DNA of 64,000 nucleotides from Tetragonia tetragonoides (Eukaryota; Streptophyta; Magnoliopsida; Caryophyllales; Aizoaceae). The stretch covers positions 24,746,501 to 24,810,500 of the forward strand of contig CM076146.1 of the NCBI GenBank assembly GCA_038025085.1, given 5' to 3'. The position numbers and the translations under genes are program-made. This document shows, in pieces, positions 20,818-31,308 of this stretch. How positions within the stretch are numbered: position 1 is the first letter of the stretch; every line of letters starts with the position of its first letter. Under the pieces are notes generated by a model that had not been told where the DNA came from, made no database searches, and saw only the letters and a program-made list of their open reading frames with translations.

Positions 20818-21478
20818 GGCCCAAGTCAAAAAAAGTCAAGGGGAAGGATTAGGGGAGGCTTCAATTAATTTTATGAATATTTTTGATGATTAAAGCTAAT
20901 TAAAACATATGAATAATTGATATTCATATATAAAACAATTTAATTAAACTCCCAATACTTTAATAAATAAAAAGATGAAACCTCAATAATAATAATAAAT
21001 ATATATATTTTTTTTGGTAAAATGTGAGTGTATATTACCAAAATCATATGAAGTGAGTTCATACATCAAAAAACAGAGAAACATTAGGAGCCATCTAAGC
21101 TACCTATGTAATATGTATCAAAACCACCTATGACAGCAAACAAAGCTATATATAAAACAAGAAAACTATATATTTATGTGTAAAAACAGGCTGGATCTTC
21201 ATCTGAATGCACCATTTCCCGTTTCTTGTTGTATCTTTGATCCTATCTATTTTGCTGAGCTGCACCCTTATCTCATACTGAATGCGAGCAACAACACTAT
21301 CAACTTCATGCTTATCCTTCCTGAATATGACATGGTTCCTAGTCACCCAGATATGATAAATGCAGGCTGTAACAGTTGCCTTACATATTGATCTGTAAGC
21401 TGAAAAACCCCTGATATGCTTTAAACCCCACTGAATAATATCATTCCAGTCCACAGGTGGAGCTGGAAACTGAACAAA

Positions 21479-21787
21479 CTAAGCAATTTGATGCCATACC
21501 TGTCGTGCAAATGGACATGCCAGAAACAAATGTTCATGATTTTCTGCAGCATTCCCACACAATACACATTGACTATCCAAAGTACCACCCCGAGCAATCA
21601 ATCTATCTCTAGTCAAGAGCCTTTCCTGTATCATAAGCCAAGCAGTGAAGGAATGCTGGGGATAACAATTCCTCCCCCAGATAAACTTAGCCCACATCTG
21701 CACAGGTGCATCTGGGTGCAGTACCTTGTACGTAGCTTTAGAAGAAAAAGAGTCCACAAAATTTCCCCTTGCTGTAATTGAACACAC
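21479..21787 (-). pseudogene. LINE ORF2 zf-RVT (zinc-binding) domain
   Basis: Contains FSSKATYKVLHP, WAKFIWGRNCYPQHSFTAWL and CVLCGNAAENHEHLFLACP. C-x2-C-x7-H-x6-C is the zf-RVT signature found C-terminal to the reverse transcriptase of plant L1 LINEs. Stop codons separate it from the RT segment. Confidence 0.8.
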
Positions 21788-22038
21788 CTCAGTGCATCCT
21801 ATCTGAGCTTAAGAAGCTTCCTGAACCCCCAAGACTGAGTTTGAGTTTGCTGACCCTCCTACAAATTATCATGCACTAAATATATTTCATGCACCCACTT
21901 AACCCACAACACATCAGCTTTCCTGGCAATGCACCAGATCAGTTTGAGAATTAGAGCTGAGTTAACTGCATAAAGATCTTTGAAGCCCAGGCCACCACTT
22001 TGCTTGGGCTGACAAATATCTTTCCAAGCAACAAGAGC

Positions 22039-23302
22039 TTATTTAAAACTAGCTTGGCCACTCCAAAGGAAATTTCTACAAAGAGCTTCCACTTGTTTTC
22101 TCACCTTTTTTGGCAAAACAAAAATTGGTCCCCAAAAATTGTGTAAACTAAACAAAACAGTATTGATTAGTTGAGCTTTGGCAGCATAAGAGAGGAATCT
22201 ACTAGACCATACTTTGATTTTTGCAGTGATTTTCTCTACCAAACAATTACAGTTAGCTGCACAAAGAGACCTAGAAGTGAGAGGAAGACCCAAATATCTC
22301 ATTGGAAAGTGACCACTATCCATTTGCAACATCTGTTGTATCTGATCATGCACAACACCAGAAACTCCTCCCATAAACACTTGACACTTGCTCAGGTTTG
22401 CCACAAGCCCTGAAGCTTCAGAAAAATCTTTGAATGCAGTAATAACACTAGATGCAGCATTCACATTGCCTTTGCAGAATAAGAACATGTCATCTGCATA
22501 GCTAAGGTGTGTAATATTTAGTTTCTTGCACTTGGGGTGGTGCCTAAACAAAGTATCCCTTTGCAACATAGAAAGTCTTCAAGAGAGCATCTCCATAACC
22601 AACACAAACAGATATGGAGAGATATGATCTCCCTGTCTAAGTCCTCTCTTTTCATGAAAATGCCCACACATCTCTCCATTAATAATAACAGAATATCTCA
22701 CAGTAGTAATACATAGTGAAATCCATTTCACAAATCTGGGAGGAAAACCAAGCTTCTCCAAGGAATAGAGAAGGGACTTCCATTCAATGGAATCATAGGC
22801 TTTAGGAAGATCAACTTTAATAGCCATAAGTGCACTTATATGCTTTTCTATCATAATGAGCAAGCAATTCCTGAGCTAGCAAAATTTTATGCACAATACT
22901 TTTACCTCTCACAAAAGCACCCTGCTGGTTACCAACCACCTCATGAAGTACATTTCTAATCCTAGCATCAAGGACATTAGATATGCACTTATAGATCACA
23001 TTACAACATGAAATTGATCTAAAATCTGATGCAAAAGCTAGAACTGCAACTTTAGGGATAAGAGAAATTGCAGTAGCTTTAACCTGAGTCAAGAGCTTAT
23101 CTTTGCAGAAAAAATCCTGAACAACATCAATAACATCAGAGCCAACAATAGACCAAGCCTTCTTGAAAAAACTGGAGCTAGAACCATCAGGTCCTGGAGC
23201 TTTGTTGTCCTTTATCTTGAACATGGAGTCCTTAACCTCTGCAGCAGACACTGGGGAGCATAAAACCCTGTAAGTGACTTCAGAAACCAAAGAACCAGCC
23301 AT
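22039..23302 (-). pseudogene. LINE ORF2 reverse transcriptase
   Basis: Segments in order are: KDNKAPGPDGSSSSFFKKAW, LIPKV, QGAFVRGKSI, then after a frameshift near 22845 MAIKVDLPKAYDSIEWKSLL and GLRQGDHISPYLFVLVMEML. An in-frame TGA at 22579-22581 follows, then LSYADDMFLFCKG with the catalytic Asp pair. APGPDG, LRQGD and YADD are RT hallmarks of non-LTR elements. One frameshift and at least one nonsense codon abolish function. Confidence 0.85.
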
Positions 23303-23661
23303 AAACTTTCTTTTTTAGGTATTGTTGAGTCCAAACTACATAGTGCAGTTGTGAACATGTCATCTGCATAGCTAAGAAGTGTAATTCAAAGAAATTAAGA
23401 GAGAAATCAGAGACAATCTATCAGAAATTTAGGAAGCAAGCACCAACAGAGGAAGCGGTTAGTGTTGCTTGAGGGAAAAGTTTAGGAGTTTCTTTCTCTA
23501 CATTTCAAGCGGTTCCTCCCACATGCATAAATTGGCATAAATTAACAAATATTATTATGGCTTAAATTGAATAAATCAAATCATTGAATGTAAATACGAT
23601 TTAATTTCCGAAACTATTTATAAATCAATATAATAATTATAGAAAATATTGGGGTATCACA

Positions 23662-23939
23662 TTCTACCCTCCTTAAAAGAAGTTTTGTCCCAAAACTTGA
23701 AACTTGAAGTAGTCACTTCTCAAAACAAAACGAGTTTACCCATACGAAGGTATAAAACAAATTTTAGAACTCTAAAATATGCAAGATGAGCAAGTACGAT
23801 TGTGATTCTAAGTTGGTTAGCAATGCAACATGCAATGTTTGAACATGCAATTCGTGCAAAGCGATAAACAAAACACGTTAAAGACGAATTTTCAAGGCGT
23901 GACATTCTACCCTCCTTAAAAGCAGTTTCGTCCCAAAAC
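23662..23939 (-). other. 3' untranslated segment with duplicated polypurine block
   Basis: The minus-strand block reading about CAAAACTTCTTTTAAGGAGG then GTAGAATGT occurs twice: next to the LTR (about 23700-23660) and next to the integrase stop (about 23941-23902). The inner copy is followed by CACGCC, the outer by GATACCCC. See findings. Confidence 0.65.
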
Positions 23940-24602
23940 TCAAGTGGGACTAGTACCTTCGATAAAGAGGTTTGGATATTTCTCGCGCATCATGGATTCA
24001 GCTTCCCATGTTGCTTCTTCTTGACCTTGTCGAGACCAAACGACTTTGACAATCGGAATTGTCTTTGTTTGAGTAGAGCGCTCTTTGCAATCCACAATCT
24101 TGATAGGACGCTCTTCATAAGTCAAACTTTCGTAAATTTCGATCGTTTCAGGTTGAACGACATGAGTTGGATCATGTATGTATCGCTTCAACTAGGAGAC
24201 ATGAAACACACTATGGACTTTCTCAAGTTCCACAGGTAAAGCTAGTTGATAAGCAACCTCACCAATCCTTTCCAGGATCTCGCAAGGACCAATGTAACGA
24301 GGACTCAACTTCCCCTTATGACCAAAATGCATGAAACCTTTGGTAGGAGATACTCGTATGAGTACCTTGCTTCCCACCTCAAACTCATCAGGTCTACGAC
24401 CTTTATCAGCGTGCGATTTCTGACGATCTTGCGCAGTACGCATCTTTGCTTGAATCATTTTGACCACATCGACGATTTGCTGGATCATTTCAGGACCCAA
24501 AACTGCAGTTTCACTAATGTCGTTCCAACAAACAGCCGATCTACACTTCCTACCATACAATGCTTCATATGGTGCTCGATCAATGCTTGAGTGGTGGCTA
24601 TT
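23940..24602 (-). pseudogene. gypsy integrase C-terminus with chromodomain (Tekay/Del type)
   Basis: From the junction with Tat-1 the minus frame reads NSHHSSIDRAPYEALYGRKC, then KGKLSPRYIGPCEILERIG and VAYQLALP, an integrase C-terminus. After a TAG (about 24189-24191 area, where a Gln is expected in HVSQLKRY) the same frame continues to the chromodomain: YEERPIKIVD, IPIVKVVWSRQGQEEATWEA and MMREKYPNLF, ending at 23940. Chromodomains of this position target insertion to heterochromatin. The single nonsense codon and the truncation at 24602 show it is dead. Confidence 0.85.
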
Positions 24603-25039
24603 TGTAGACGCCAAAAAAGCGTCTTCAGATTTCTCCGCATAAGCCCGATGATGAGCGGAGTAATTTATAAACTTGAATGTTATTTTTGCTTTGATAGGTA
24701 AAATAAGGTTTTAGGTTTTTCCTCGATCACTCCTTCATTTCGATCACATTCAAAAGCTCCGTTCAAGAACTTTCTAACGAATTGAGGGTAAAACCGTCTT
24801 TTACCGCAAAAGGGTAAAATGGTCATTTCACATTTTTGGAACACTAAAAATTCCTTCGAAAATAAAAATATACTAGATTTTCAGCCAGCGCCATCAGCGG
24901 CTAGGGCCTGCGCCGTGATATCCTAGAGCCGCTAGCGGTGCTCGCTGGGTCTTTCTAGCCCGTCTTTTTTTCAAGTCGATTCTCCAAATTTTGGCCATTT
25001 CTCCACCCGTCCAGCCCTACTCCTTCGCCTATAAATAGG
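24603..25039 (+). repeat. Tat-1 5' LTR, part 1
   Basis: Starts TGTAGACGCC immediately after CTATT (24598-24602) in the Tekay integrase. Carries the AGCGG/CCGCT cluster and a TATA box. It is cut at 25039 by Tat-2 and resumes at 43761. Confidence 0.8.
24888..25036 (+). promoter_or_regulatory. Tat-1 LTR promoter: AGCGG/CCGCT cluster and TATA box
   Basis: AGCGG at 24896-24900 and GAGCCGCTAGCGGTG at about 24926-24940 lie about 90-130 bp upstream of CTATAAAT (25029-25036). The Tat-2 insertion begins 3 bp after this TATA box. Confidence 0.5.
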
Positions 25040-26542
25040 TGTAGGCTACCGTATTTTTCTCCCATTTTTCGCCCCCTTTTTCCTTCGCGTTTCCGAGCAG
25101 CATGGGAGAGCGTGGTCGTTTGGGTTTTCGTGAACCCTTGAGTGTGAATGCACATTAAGATTTTCCTTTTGCACTAAAGACATGATTAAGATTGTCGGAA
25201 GTCACCACCAAATTTATGGTAATTTGGAAACCTTGCACTCAGGTCGATAGTTTAGAAAGACGTCAACTCAATTCATTTGCACCCCAATCCCTACTGGGGA
25301 AATTGACTTCATAAATGAGTTCGGCGGCGTGAGTACGAGTTCAGAAGGTGATAGGCACCCAAATCGCCCTTTGACAACAACGGCCTTTAGTAATCGATTC
25401 AATATAATTATTAATGCTACGGTTCCAAACAAGGTTCAATTTGTCCAAATTCCTAGTTTTAACTAATGGGTTGAACAAACATTATTATTGTGCACTTTTA
25501 ACAATTTAAAAAATTACATGCTTTTATTGCTAAAAAACGATAAATATGCAAAAACCTGCAAGTTAGAAGACAAAACAATAATTCATCCACAAATCCACAA
25601 GCAAAGCATAATTTAATCATAAGAAGCAATATATAACAAAATTCAAACAACATTCATTCATCCATTAATTAGGCTTAATACAACCCCTTTTTCTCCAAAT
25701 GCGCCATGCATGTACATATCACATAAACCAAAATCATTAGTAATAACAAGCAATATAAAAATTTATTGAAAACCCTCAGGTTGGATTACCGGGATGCTCA
25801 CAATGAACTTATTGGGCTATAATGCTTGAATTCATGCTCTTGATGAAGTGTGAAGGTTTATTTTGTGGTGTTAGAGCTAACCTAAAGAAGGAGTAGGATC
25901 CAAATTTCTGGTTTAATATGAGAGAGAGAGAGAGAAACTGCCAACTAAAAGGTCACCCTTTCAGAGAGAATGTCCAACCTCTCAAATTCCCAACCTGAGA
26001 GAGAAATTGCCAACCTCTTCAACTGAACCCTAAGGTTTGTTTATATAGAAGAGGGGGAGCTACTAGGGCTTGGCACGGAATTCGAGATGGGCCTCCAATT
26101 CGCCGTCCGCGAGAAAAGGTCCAGGCGGCCATACAGCTAGGCCAAGCGGTCAAGCCGCTTGAGCTCAAGCGTAGTCGCTTGGACCTGGGGTGGCATGCCT
26201 GTATAGGCTCCTGACGTGCTTTTCACGTAGGGGAGGCTTTTCCGAGGGGATCCATGCGGGTTTGACTGAGTTTCCTTGTTTGACCAAGGGTTGACTCATG
26301 GGTTTGAGTTTCCTTTCGGGCCCTTAGTTTCAAAGAGGCCTATCTCTCAGCTTTGGACTCCAATTGAATTGAGTCCAACTAGTTTGGATCACCTGTACAA
26401 AAGGCTTCCACTGGTTAATTCAAATGAACTGGGCTAATCATCAGAGCAATTCTTCTTGCAACCCAAGTTCGAACAAAATCCAATCCTTTCATCATCGGGT
26501 TTTTACGGGGACTTATTATAGATACAATTTTTGGTGTCTACA
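25040..26542 (-). repeat. Tat-2 3' LTR
   Basis: 1503 bp, alignable end to end with 42150-43755. It is shorter by a reduced GA tract (25921-25936) and a missing AGCGG-containing segment. A minus-strand TATA-like box (TTTATATAG on plus) is near 26038-26047. Confidence 0.88.
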
Positions 26543-26698
26543 GAAGCCGTTACTTTGGCCGAGCTAGAATAGAGCGAAGGTCAAAGTATTCTTGTGCGAA
26601 TACCTGCAATAAAACTGGCAAACTGAGTGAGGTGACAATCAGTTAAAGATAAACAATCATTTTTAAAGTAATAAATTTTCCGGTTTATTTGACCGAGA

Positions 26699-27290
26699 GT
26701 TTGACCCTTTGTTGTAGGTCACACAATAAAAATCCTTCGATTATTAGTCGAACGTAGAGAACCTGTGCTGTAGGTCACACAATAAAAATCCTTCGATTAA
26801 TAGTCAAAAGGAGAGACCTTGTGCTGTAGGTCACACAATAAAAATCCTTCGATTATTAGTCGAACAGAGAGACCCTGTGCTGTAGGTCACACAATAAAAA
26901 TCCTTCGATTATTAGTCGAATGGAGAGATCCTATGTTGTAGGTCACACAATAAAAATCATTCGATTATTAGTTGAACGGAGAGACCCTGTGTTGTAGGTT
27001 ACACAATAAATGTCCTTCGATTTTCAGTCGAAGGGGAACCCGGTGCTGTAGGTTACACAATAAAAATATTTCATTAGAAATAAGATCAAAGATAAAAATC
27101 CTTCGATTTTCAGTCGAAGGGGACCCTATGCTGTAGGTCACACAATAAATGTCCTTCGATTTTCAGTCGAAGGGGAACCCTGTTGTGTAGGTTACACAAT
27201 AAATGTCCTTCGATTTTCAGTCGAAGGGGAACCCTATGCTGTAGGTTACACAATAAAAATATTTCGTTAGAAATAAGGTGAGTAGTAAAT
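26699..27290. repeat. ~56-bp tandem array with hairpin cores (Tat-2 3' region)
   Basis: About ten copies of a unit containing GCTGTAGGTCACACAATAAA and TCCTTCGATTATTAGTCGAA or the CCTTCGA-N7-TCGAAGG variant. Every well-preserved unit holds a 5- to 7-bp stem with a 7-nt loop. The array lies about 160 bp from the 3' LTR on its internal side. Hypervariable tandem repeats between pol and the 3' LTR are known in Tat/Ogre elements. Confidence 0.92.
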
Positions 27291-27499
27291 GTCATGGTAA
27301 AGGGTAATAAAATGTTGCTCAGACCTTAGGTCGGGTGCGAGCCCATGCCATTTGGACGAGTTTAATTGTACAAACCTGTGGGTTTAAAGTAGTCCTGCTT
27401 TCATAAATGGACTTTGGCGCGCAAATAACTGTAAGGGCCTCGTGTGGGGCCCACTGATTTTGAACCAATGGCCCAAAAAAATGTCAGAAGTGAGAGAGT

Positions 27500-27695
27500 G
27501 GGCCAGGCGGTCAAGCTGCCACGTCAGGCGGTCTAACCGCTAGGTGGAGCGGCTACGCCGCTTGGTGCAGCGGTTGAACCGCTCACCCAAACAGTCAAGC
27601 CGTTGGGACTAGCGGCTAAGCCGCTTGGCTTGCAGTCTGACCGTCCACCTTTGCGGTTTGATCGGCCGTTAGGTTTTTTCACGGGTATGCATAAA
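27500..27695 (+). promoter_or_regulatory. AGCGG/CCGCT palindrome cluster upstream of the PMD-like gene
   Basis: Perfect short palindromes AGCGGC-TAC-GCCGCT, AGCGGTT-G-AACCGCT and AGCGGCT-A-AGCCGCT lie at about 27550-27630, with degenerate copies around them. A weak TATA-like GCATAAAAG lies at about 27690. The gene's ATG is at 27959. The promoter role is inferred by analogy with the LTRs. Confidence 0.45.
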
Positions 27696-27958
27696 AGAAA
27701 AGGGGAAGGCCGAAATGGGTCATCTTTCCCATTTCGAGCCTTCTCCTTTCTCTCTCCTCCATTTTTTACTCAAGTTTCTCATCCTCCATCAAAGCCCCTA
27801 ACTCAAAATCTTGACGTTTTCTTGCTCAAATTCTTAGTAGAATTTGATTTTGCTAGTTGTTCTTGTGTTTTTGAGTGTCAAAACTCAAAATTCTGTGAAT
27901 TTGTAAGTTTTGTAAGTTTCACTCAAATTTCCAAAAACTCCATTTTTACTCTTCATTC

Positions 27959-30476
27959 ATGGCTCCTAAACTTAGAGGAGGTAGGAAAAGGAAGGGGCAA
28001 GAGATTGTTGTTCATGAGGCCCCGAACGTTTTCACTCGGGTTTTTGTTTCCGGTATACCCCATCACAGGGTGGGTGAGATCCGGTTAGTCCAGGATGAGT
28101 TCACTCATAGTGATTTTCATCCTACCGATCGTTGGTAGCCCAACGATCTTGTTTTGAAGAAGAAGGAGCATTTGGTTACCGTTGGTACCAAATGTCGGGT
28201 ATGTTGTCGTTTTTTTTTTTTGTTGCTCTTTTACACTTAGAAAATCATGTGTAGGAAAACATAGAACTTTTAGGTTGAGAACTGTGGTGTAGCTAAATGT
28301 GGAAAAACCAATTTGCGTGAAATTGTTTATTTCTTGCTAATTTGTGAATTCCCATAGGTTTCATGTATTATATATATTTTTGCATGTGAAGAATGAATTT
28401 GCATGAAATTCATCTTTAATGGTGGAAAATAAATTTGTATGAAATTTATTCTCGTTGCAATTATCTTATATTTTGTGAAAATAAACTTGAGTTAAGTTTA
28501 TTTTTGTTGTGGTGGTTGATGGTTTTTCGAGTATATTTGTGGAGAATAAACTTGTGTGAAATTCGTTCTCTTTAAAATTCACTCTTGTCATATTGGTTTA
28601 GCTAAAATGCTAAATTTTACGAGTTGTAAAAATCTAGCTTGTTTCGTCTTTTCGGATAAAGCTAGTAGGTACCACATTCGCTATTTCCCGTACTTGCGGG
28701 AATTGGACAGAGTTGCGGAGTACAATTGGGTTCTTCCCACATACTCTTGTCTTCTTCGGTGCTTGAGAAAGTCTAGCCGCCTCAGTGGAGAGGAGGGCGC
28801 GTCTCGCCTCTTCTTGGTTGGTTATTGGAAGGTTATGGAGGTAATTTCCTTTTACCCTTCTTATACTTTGTGTTTTTGGCTTTTTACTTATAACTTCTGT
28901 CTGATCCATGTGCTTTTTATGCCTTAGATTTGGTTTTATGAGCATTTCTTCGACCTTGCCCCTCTTCTCGAGACAGGGGATTTTTCTTTACCAGCGATGC
29001 AGACCTAGAAGGGGCGGGCATCTTGCCCATTTACTACGTTGCACGCCCTTAGGGAGGCGATATATCCCTTGACCGCTCAGGATGTAAATCCTTAACCCTT
29101 GTGCTTTTATCGTCCTTTTACCCTTTTGTATGCTTAATCTTTGCTTTTGTAGGTCGACTGGTTTCCCTGGACGGATTACCTTCTTGGTCTCTCGGAAAGA
29201 TACTTGGGTGCTCGGGAGTACAACCAGAGGAGGATCCTTATTGAGGGTCCTTTCGGTTTCGAGTGGTTCTTGGAAGAGAGACTGATTAGGAAGACTTTCT
29301 CCGACATTCCGGCTCCGAGGATTCCTTTGGATCCTCCTGATTCCATGCTCTATGTTCGTCACCTTACCGTGGAGCAGGTAAGGGCGGCTGTTGTAGGGGG
29401 GAATGCCCTTGAGTATTTGCTTCCGGCTGATCCTGAGGTGGATCTTATGGTGGCATATACTGATTTTGTTGAGGCTCGGTTGTGCCCCAACTTTTCTACC
29501 GACCCGGTAAGTAATGTACTTTATTTCCTAATTTCTTTTGGAAATTTAGAAATATGTCTAATATTTTTGGGTCTTTGTAGAGTGCTGCGAGTTCTTCGTC
29601 GTCTCATGCGATGACTGCTTCCTTTCCGCGCCCTACTCTTCCTTCTATGTCGGTGAGTTATACAGGAGCGGATGGATCACCTCAGGTTCTCCTGATTCCC
29701 GAGTTTCGTGGTCCCGATGAGGAGGTTGAGGGATTGCCTCTACCAACTGTTTGTAGGGGGATAAGTGAGAATCCATTGTAACTTGCAATGTTTACATTGT
29801 ATTTATACTGACTCTTTTATTTTACGTGCACAGTTGGATGCTGCGGAGACGCGGAAGATCTATAGAGGCATGCAGGCCTTTAAGAATTGGTTTTCCAGGT
29901 TCGCGTCTCGGAGTGTATGCACGAGTCGTCGGTCCGACGTTCGAGAGGTATGTTCATTTCAAGTATAGTGCTCAATTTGAATTTTTGTAATTTTCTAACC
30001 TTGAACTTATTTCGCAACCTGATCCCGTGGTGAGGCCTCCCAGGCCTCCAGTTATTCGTACTCCAGAGTCCGTGTCCACACCGCAGCGTCCTCCTCCTAG
30101 GCGGGAGAGTATGGAGGTGCGTCAGGGGACGCCTCGAGCTAGAGTGGATACGGGGAACCCGCCCCAAGTGCCTTATCTTCCGCAGTGGCCTGCACCGCCT
30201 CCCTATATGGGGTATCCAGGCTATCATATGCCCATGTATCCTCCAGTCTCTCCAAGGGGTTCTTGGAGTCAGGAGAGTACGGGGTATGGCGGCTATCCCG
30301 GCGTGTGGGAGCCACCGCGTCATTCACTGGATCCCGCTTACTTGACTGGTTCATTATTTGCTTTTGACCCTAGAGCTTGGGCGATGTCTCAGCCCGGTCC
30401 TTCATGTGCTCCATCATCGAGTGGACCGGGAGAGTCGCCTCAGGCGCGTCCAAGTACTGGCGAAGATGGCCAGTGA
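27959..30476 (+). pseudogene. antisense multi-exon plant-mobile-domain-like gene in Tat-2
   Basis: A plus-strand gene model runs opposite to Tat-2 pol. ATG 27959 begins MAPKLRGGRKRKGQEIVVHE. Exon ends with plausible GT/AG sites are about 28198, 28840, 28928-29083, 29153-29506, 29581 onward, 29834-29948 and a last exon to 30476. The exons join into RELDRVAEYNWVLPTYSCLL, GYWKVMEIWFYEHFF, VDWFPWTDYLLGLSERYL and IPLDPPDSMLYVRH, the general pattern of plant mobile domain (PMD) proteins. These occur both as host genes and inside transposons. The C-terminus is Pro-rich. TAG codons at 28136-28138 and in exon 3 (after PAMQT) break it. The family assignment is moderate and the splice sites are read by eye. 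Confidence 0.5.
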
Positions 30477-31308
30477 TATTTTGTTGTAGTGCATTTCGAA
30501 CTTTCGGGCTTGTATTAAAGCTGCTATAAATTATTGCATTTTATTTACGCACAAATAATATATTATGAAAATGCCCATATGTGAACTTAATCAACTAATT
30601 TCCGAGTGGAAAATCACAAATTTAGGATTCCCGAGAATTTAACACATTTGGGGTACCCCTTCCCCTAAAATAATAAAAAAATAAAGTAAAGAAGAGCAAA
30701 GAAATAGAAAAAGATAATTAAAAGGGGAAAATATTAATAAAGGAAATAAAGAATCAGAAAATAAAAAGGAAATAAAAGTGGAACTAGATAATCAAAATAA
30801 AAAGAAGGAAAGAAAATAAAAAAAAAGGGAATAAATAGAAAAGTGGTAAGAGCCAAAATTAAGGTAAGAAAAATATAAGGAAAGACTTCCAAAATCTGTC
30901 CAAGTGGGAATCAGGAAAGTAGAGCCCGGTCAAACGGTGGGGTTGGGTGGAGCGAGGCATCTCGCGAAGTAGCACAACAGGCGCCTGTACAGGGTGACCG
31001 CTAGAGCTTCTAGCGGCTGTGCTAGAGCTCTAGCGGTTGTCGCTTGGGCTTGTGGTTTGGCCGCTTGTCCTAGCGGTCAAGCACTTGTCAGAGCAGATTA
31101 GCCGCTTGTCCTAGCAGCTTAGCAAAATGGACTAGTTGCGAGGCCGCCTGGCTCCTATTCGTCGGTTGTCTGAATTTCCGTAATTTTTCAACGAGAATCC
31201 AACCGTGGCCTCTATATAGTTGGGTCTTTTTCTCTTTTCTTCTCACCACTTGCTTTGAGCCCCTAGAGAGAGAGAGAATTCCTTGAGAGAAAATCCTTAA
31301 TCTTAACA
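30477..31308 (+). promoter_or_regulatory. intergenic region and putative promoter of the DUF7745-like gene
   Basis: An AT-rich, A-rich segment (30540-30900) is followed by an AGCGG/CCGCT-rich cluster (about 30998-31120), then CTATATAG (31212-31219) and a CT/GA-rich leader (AGAGAGAGAGA near 31267). The ATG follows at 31309, about 95 bp after the TATA box. The spacing fits a plant promoter. Confidence 0.5.

Larger units (their letters stand above)
21010..23310 (-). mobile_element. 5'-truncated L1-type LINE
   Basis: The minus strand carries LINE ORF2 parts in order: reverse transcriptase (about 23302-22039), then the zf-RVT region (21787-21479) and a C-terminal tail (21454-21146). A T-run on the plus strand near 21010 corresponds to the poly-A tail. 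The endonuclease region is missing, the usual 5' truncation. It lies inside the Tekay-like LTR. A clear target duplication was not found. Several stops and frameshifts make it inactive. Confidence 0.82.
18468..23661 (-). mobile_element. 3' LTR of a Tekay-like gypsy, interrupted by a LINE
   Basis: The plus strand runs TGTAACACCCCCG ... GGGGTATCACA, and a purine tract on the minus strand (AAGGAGGGTAGAA) abuts 23661. Without the LINE at 21010-23310 the LTR is roughly 2.9 kb. Downstream on the minus-strand coding side lies a chromodomain integrase (23940-24602). The promoter is probably near 20813. Only this 3' part of the element is present, because Tat-1 inserted at 24603. Confidence 0.8.

Noticed and set aside
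20264..20829. Long Ser-Leu repeat frames on the minus strand
   Set aside because: They are translations of CT microsatellites inside an LTR.
26699..27290. CRISPR-like array (regular repeats of about 56 bp)
   Set aside because: Units are contiguous with no unique spacers, lie inside a plant retrotransposon, and show no cas-like genes.
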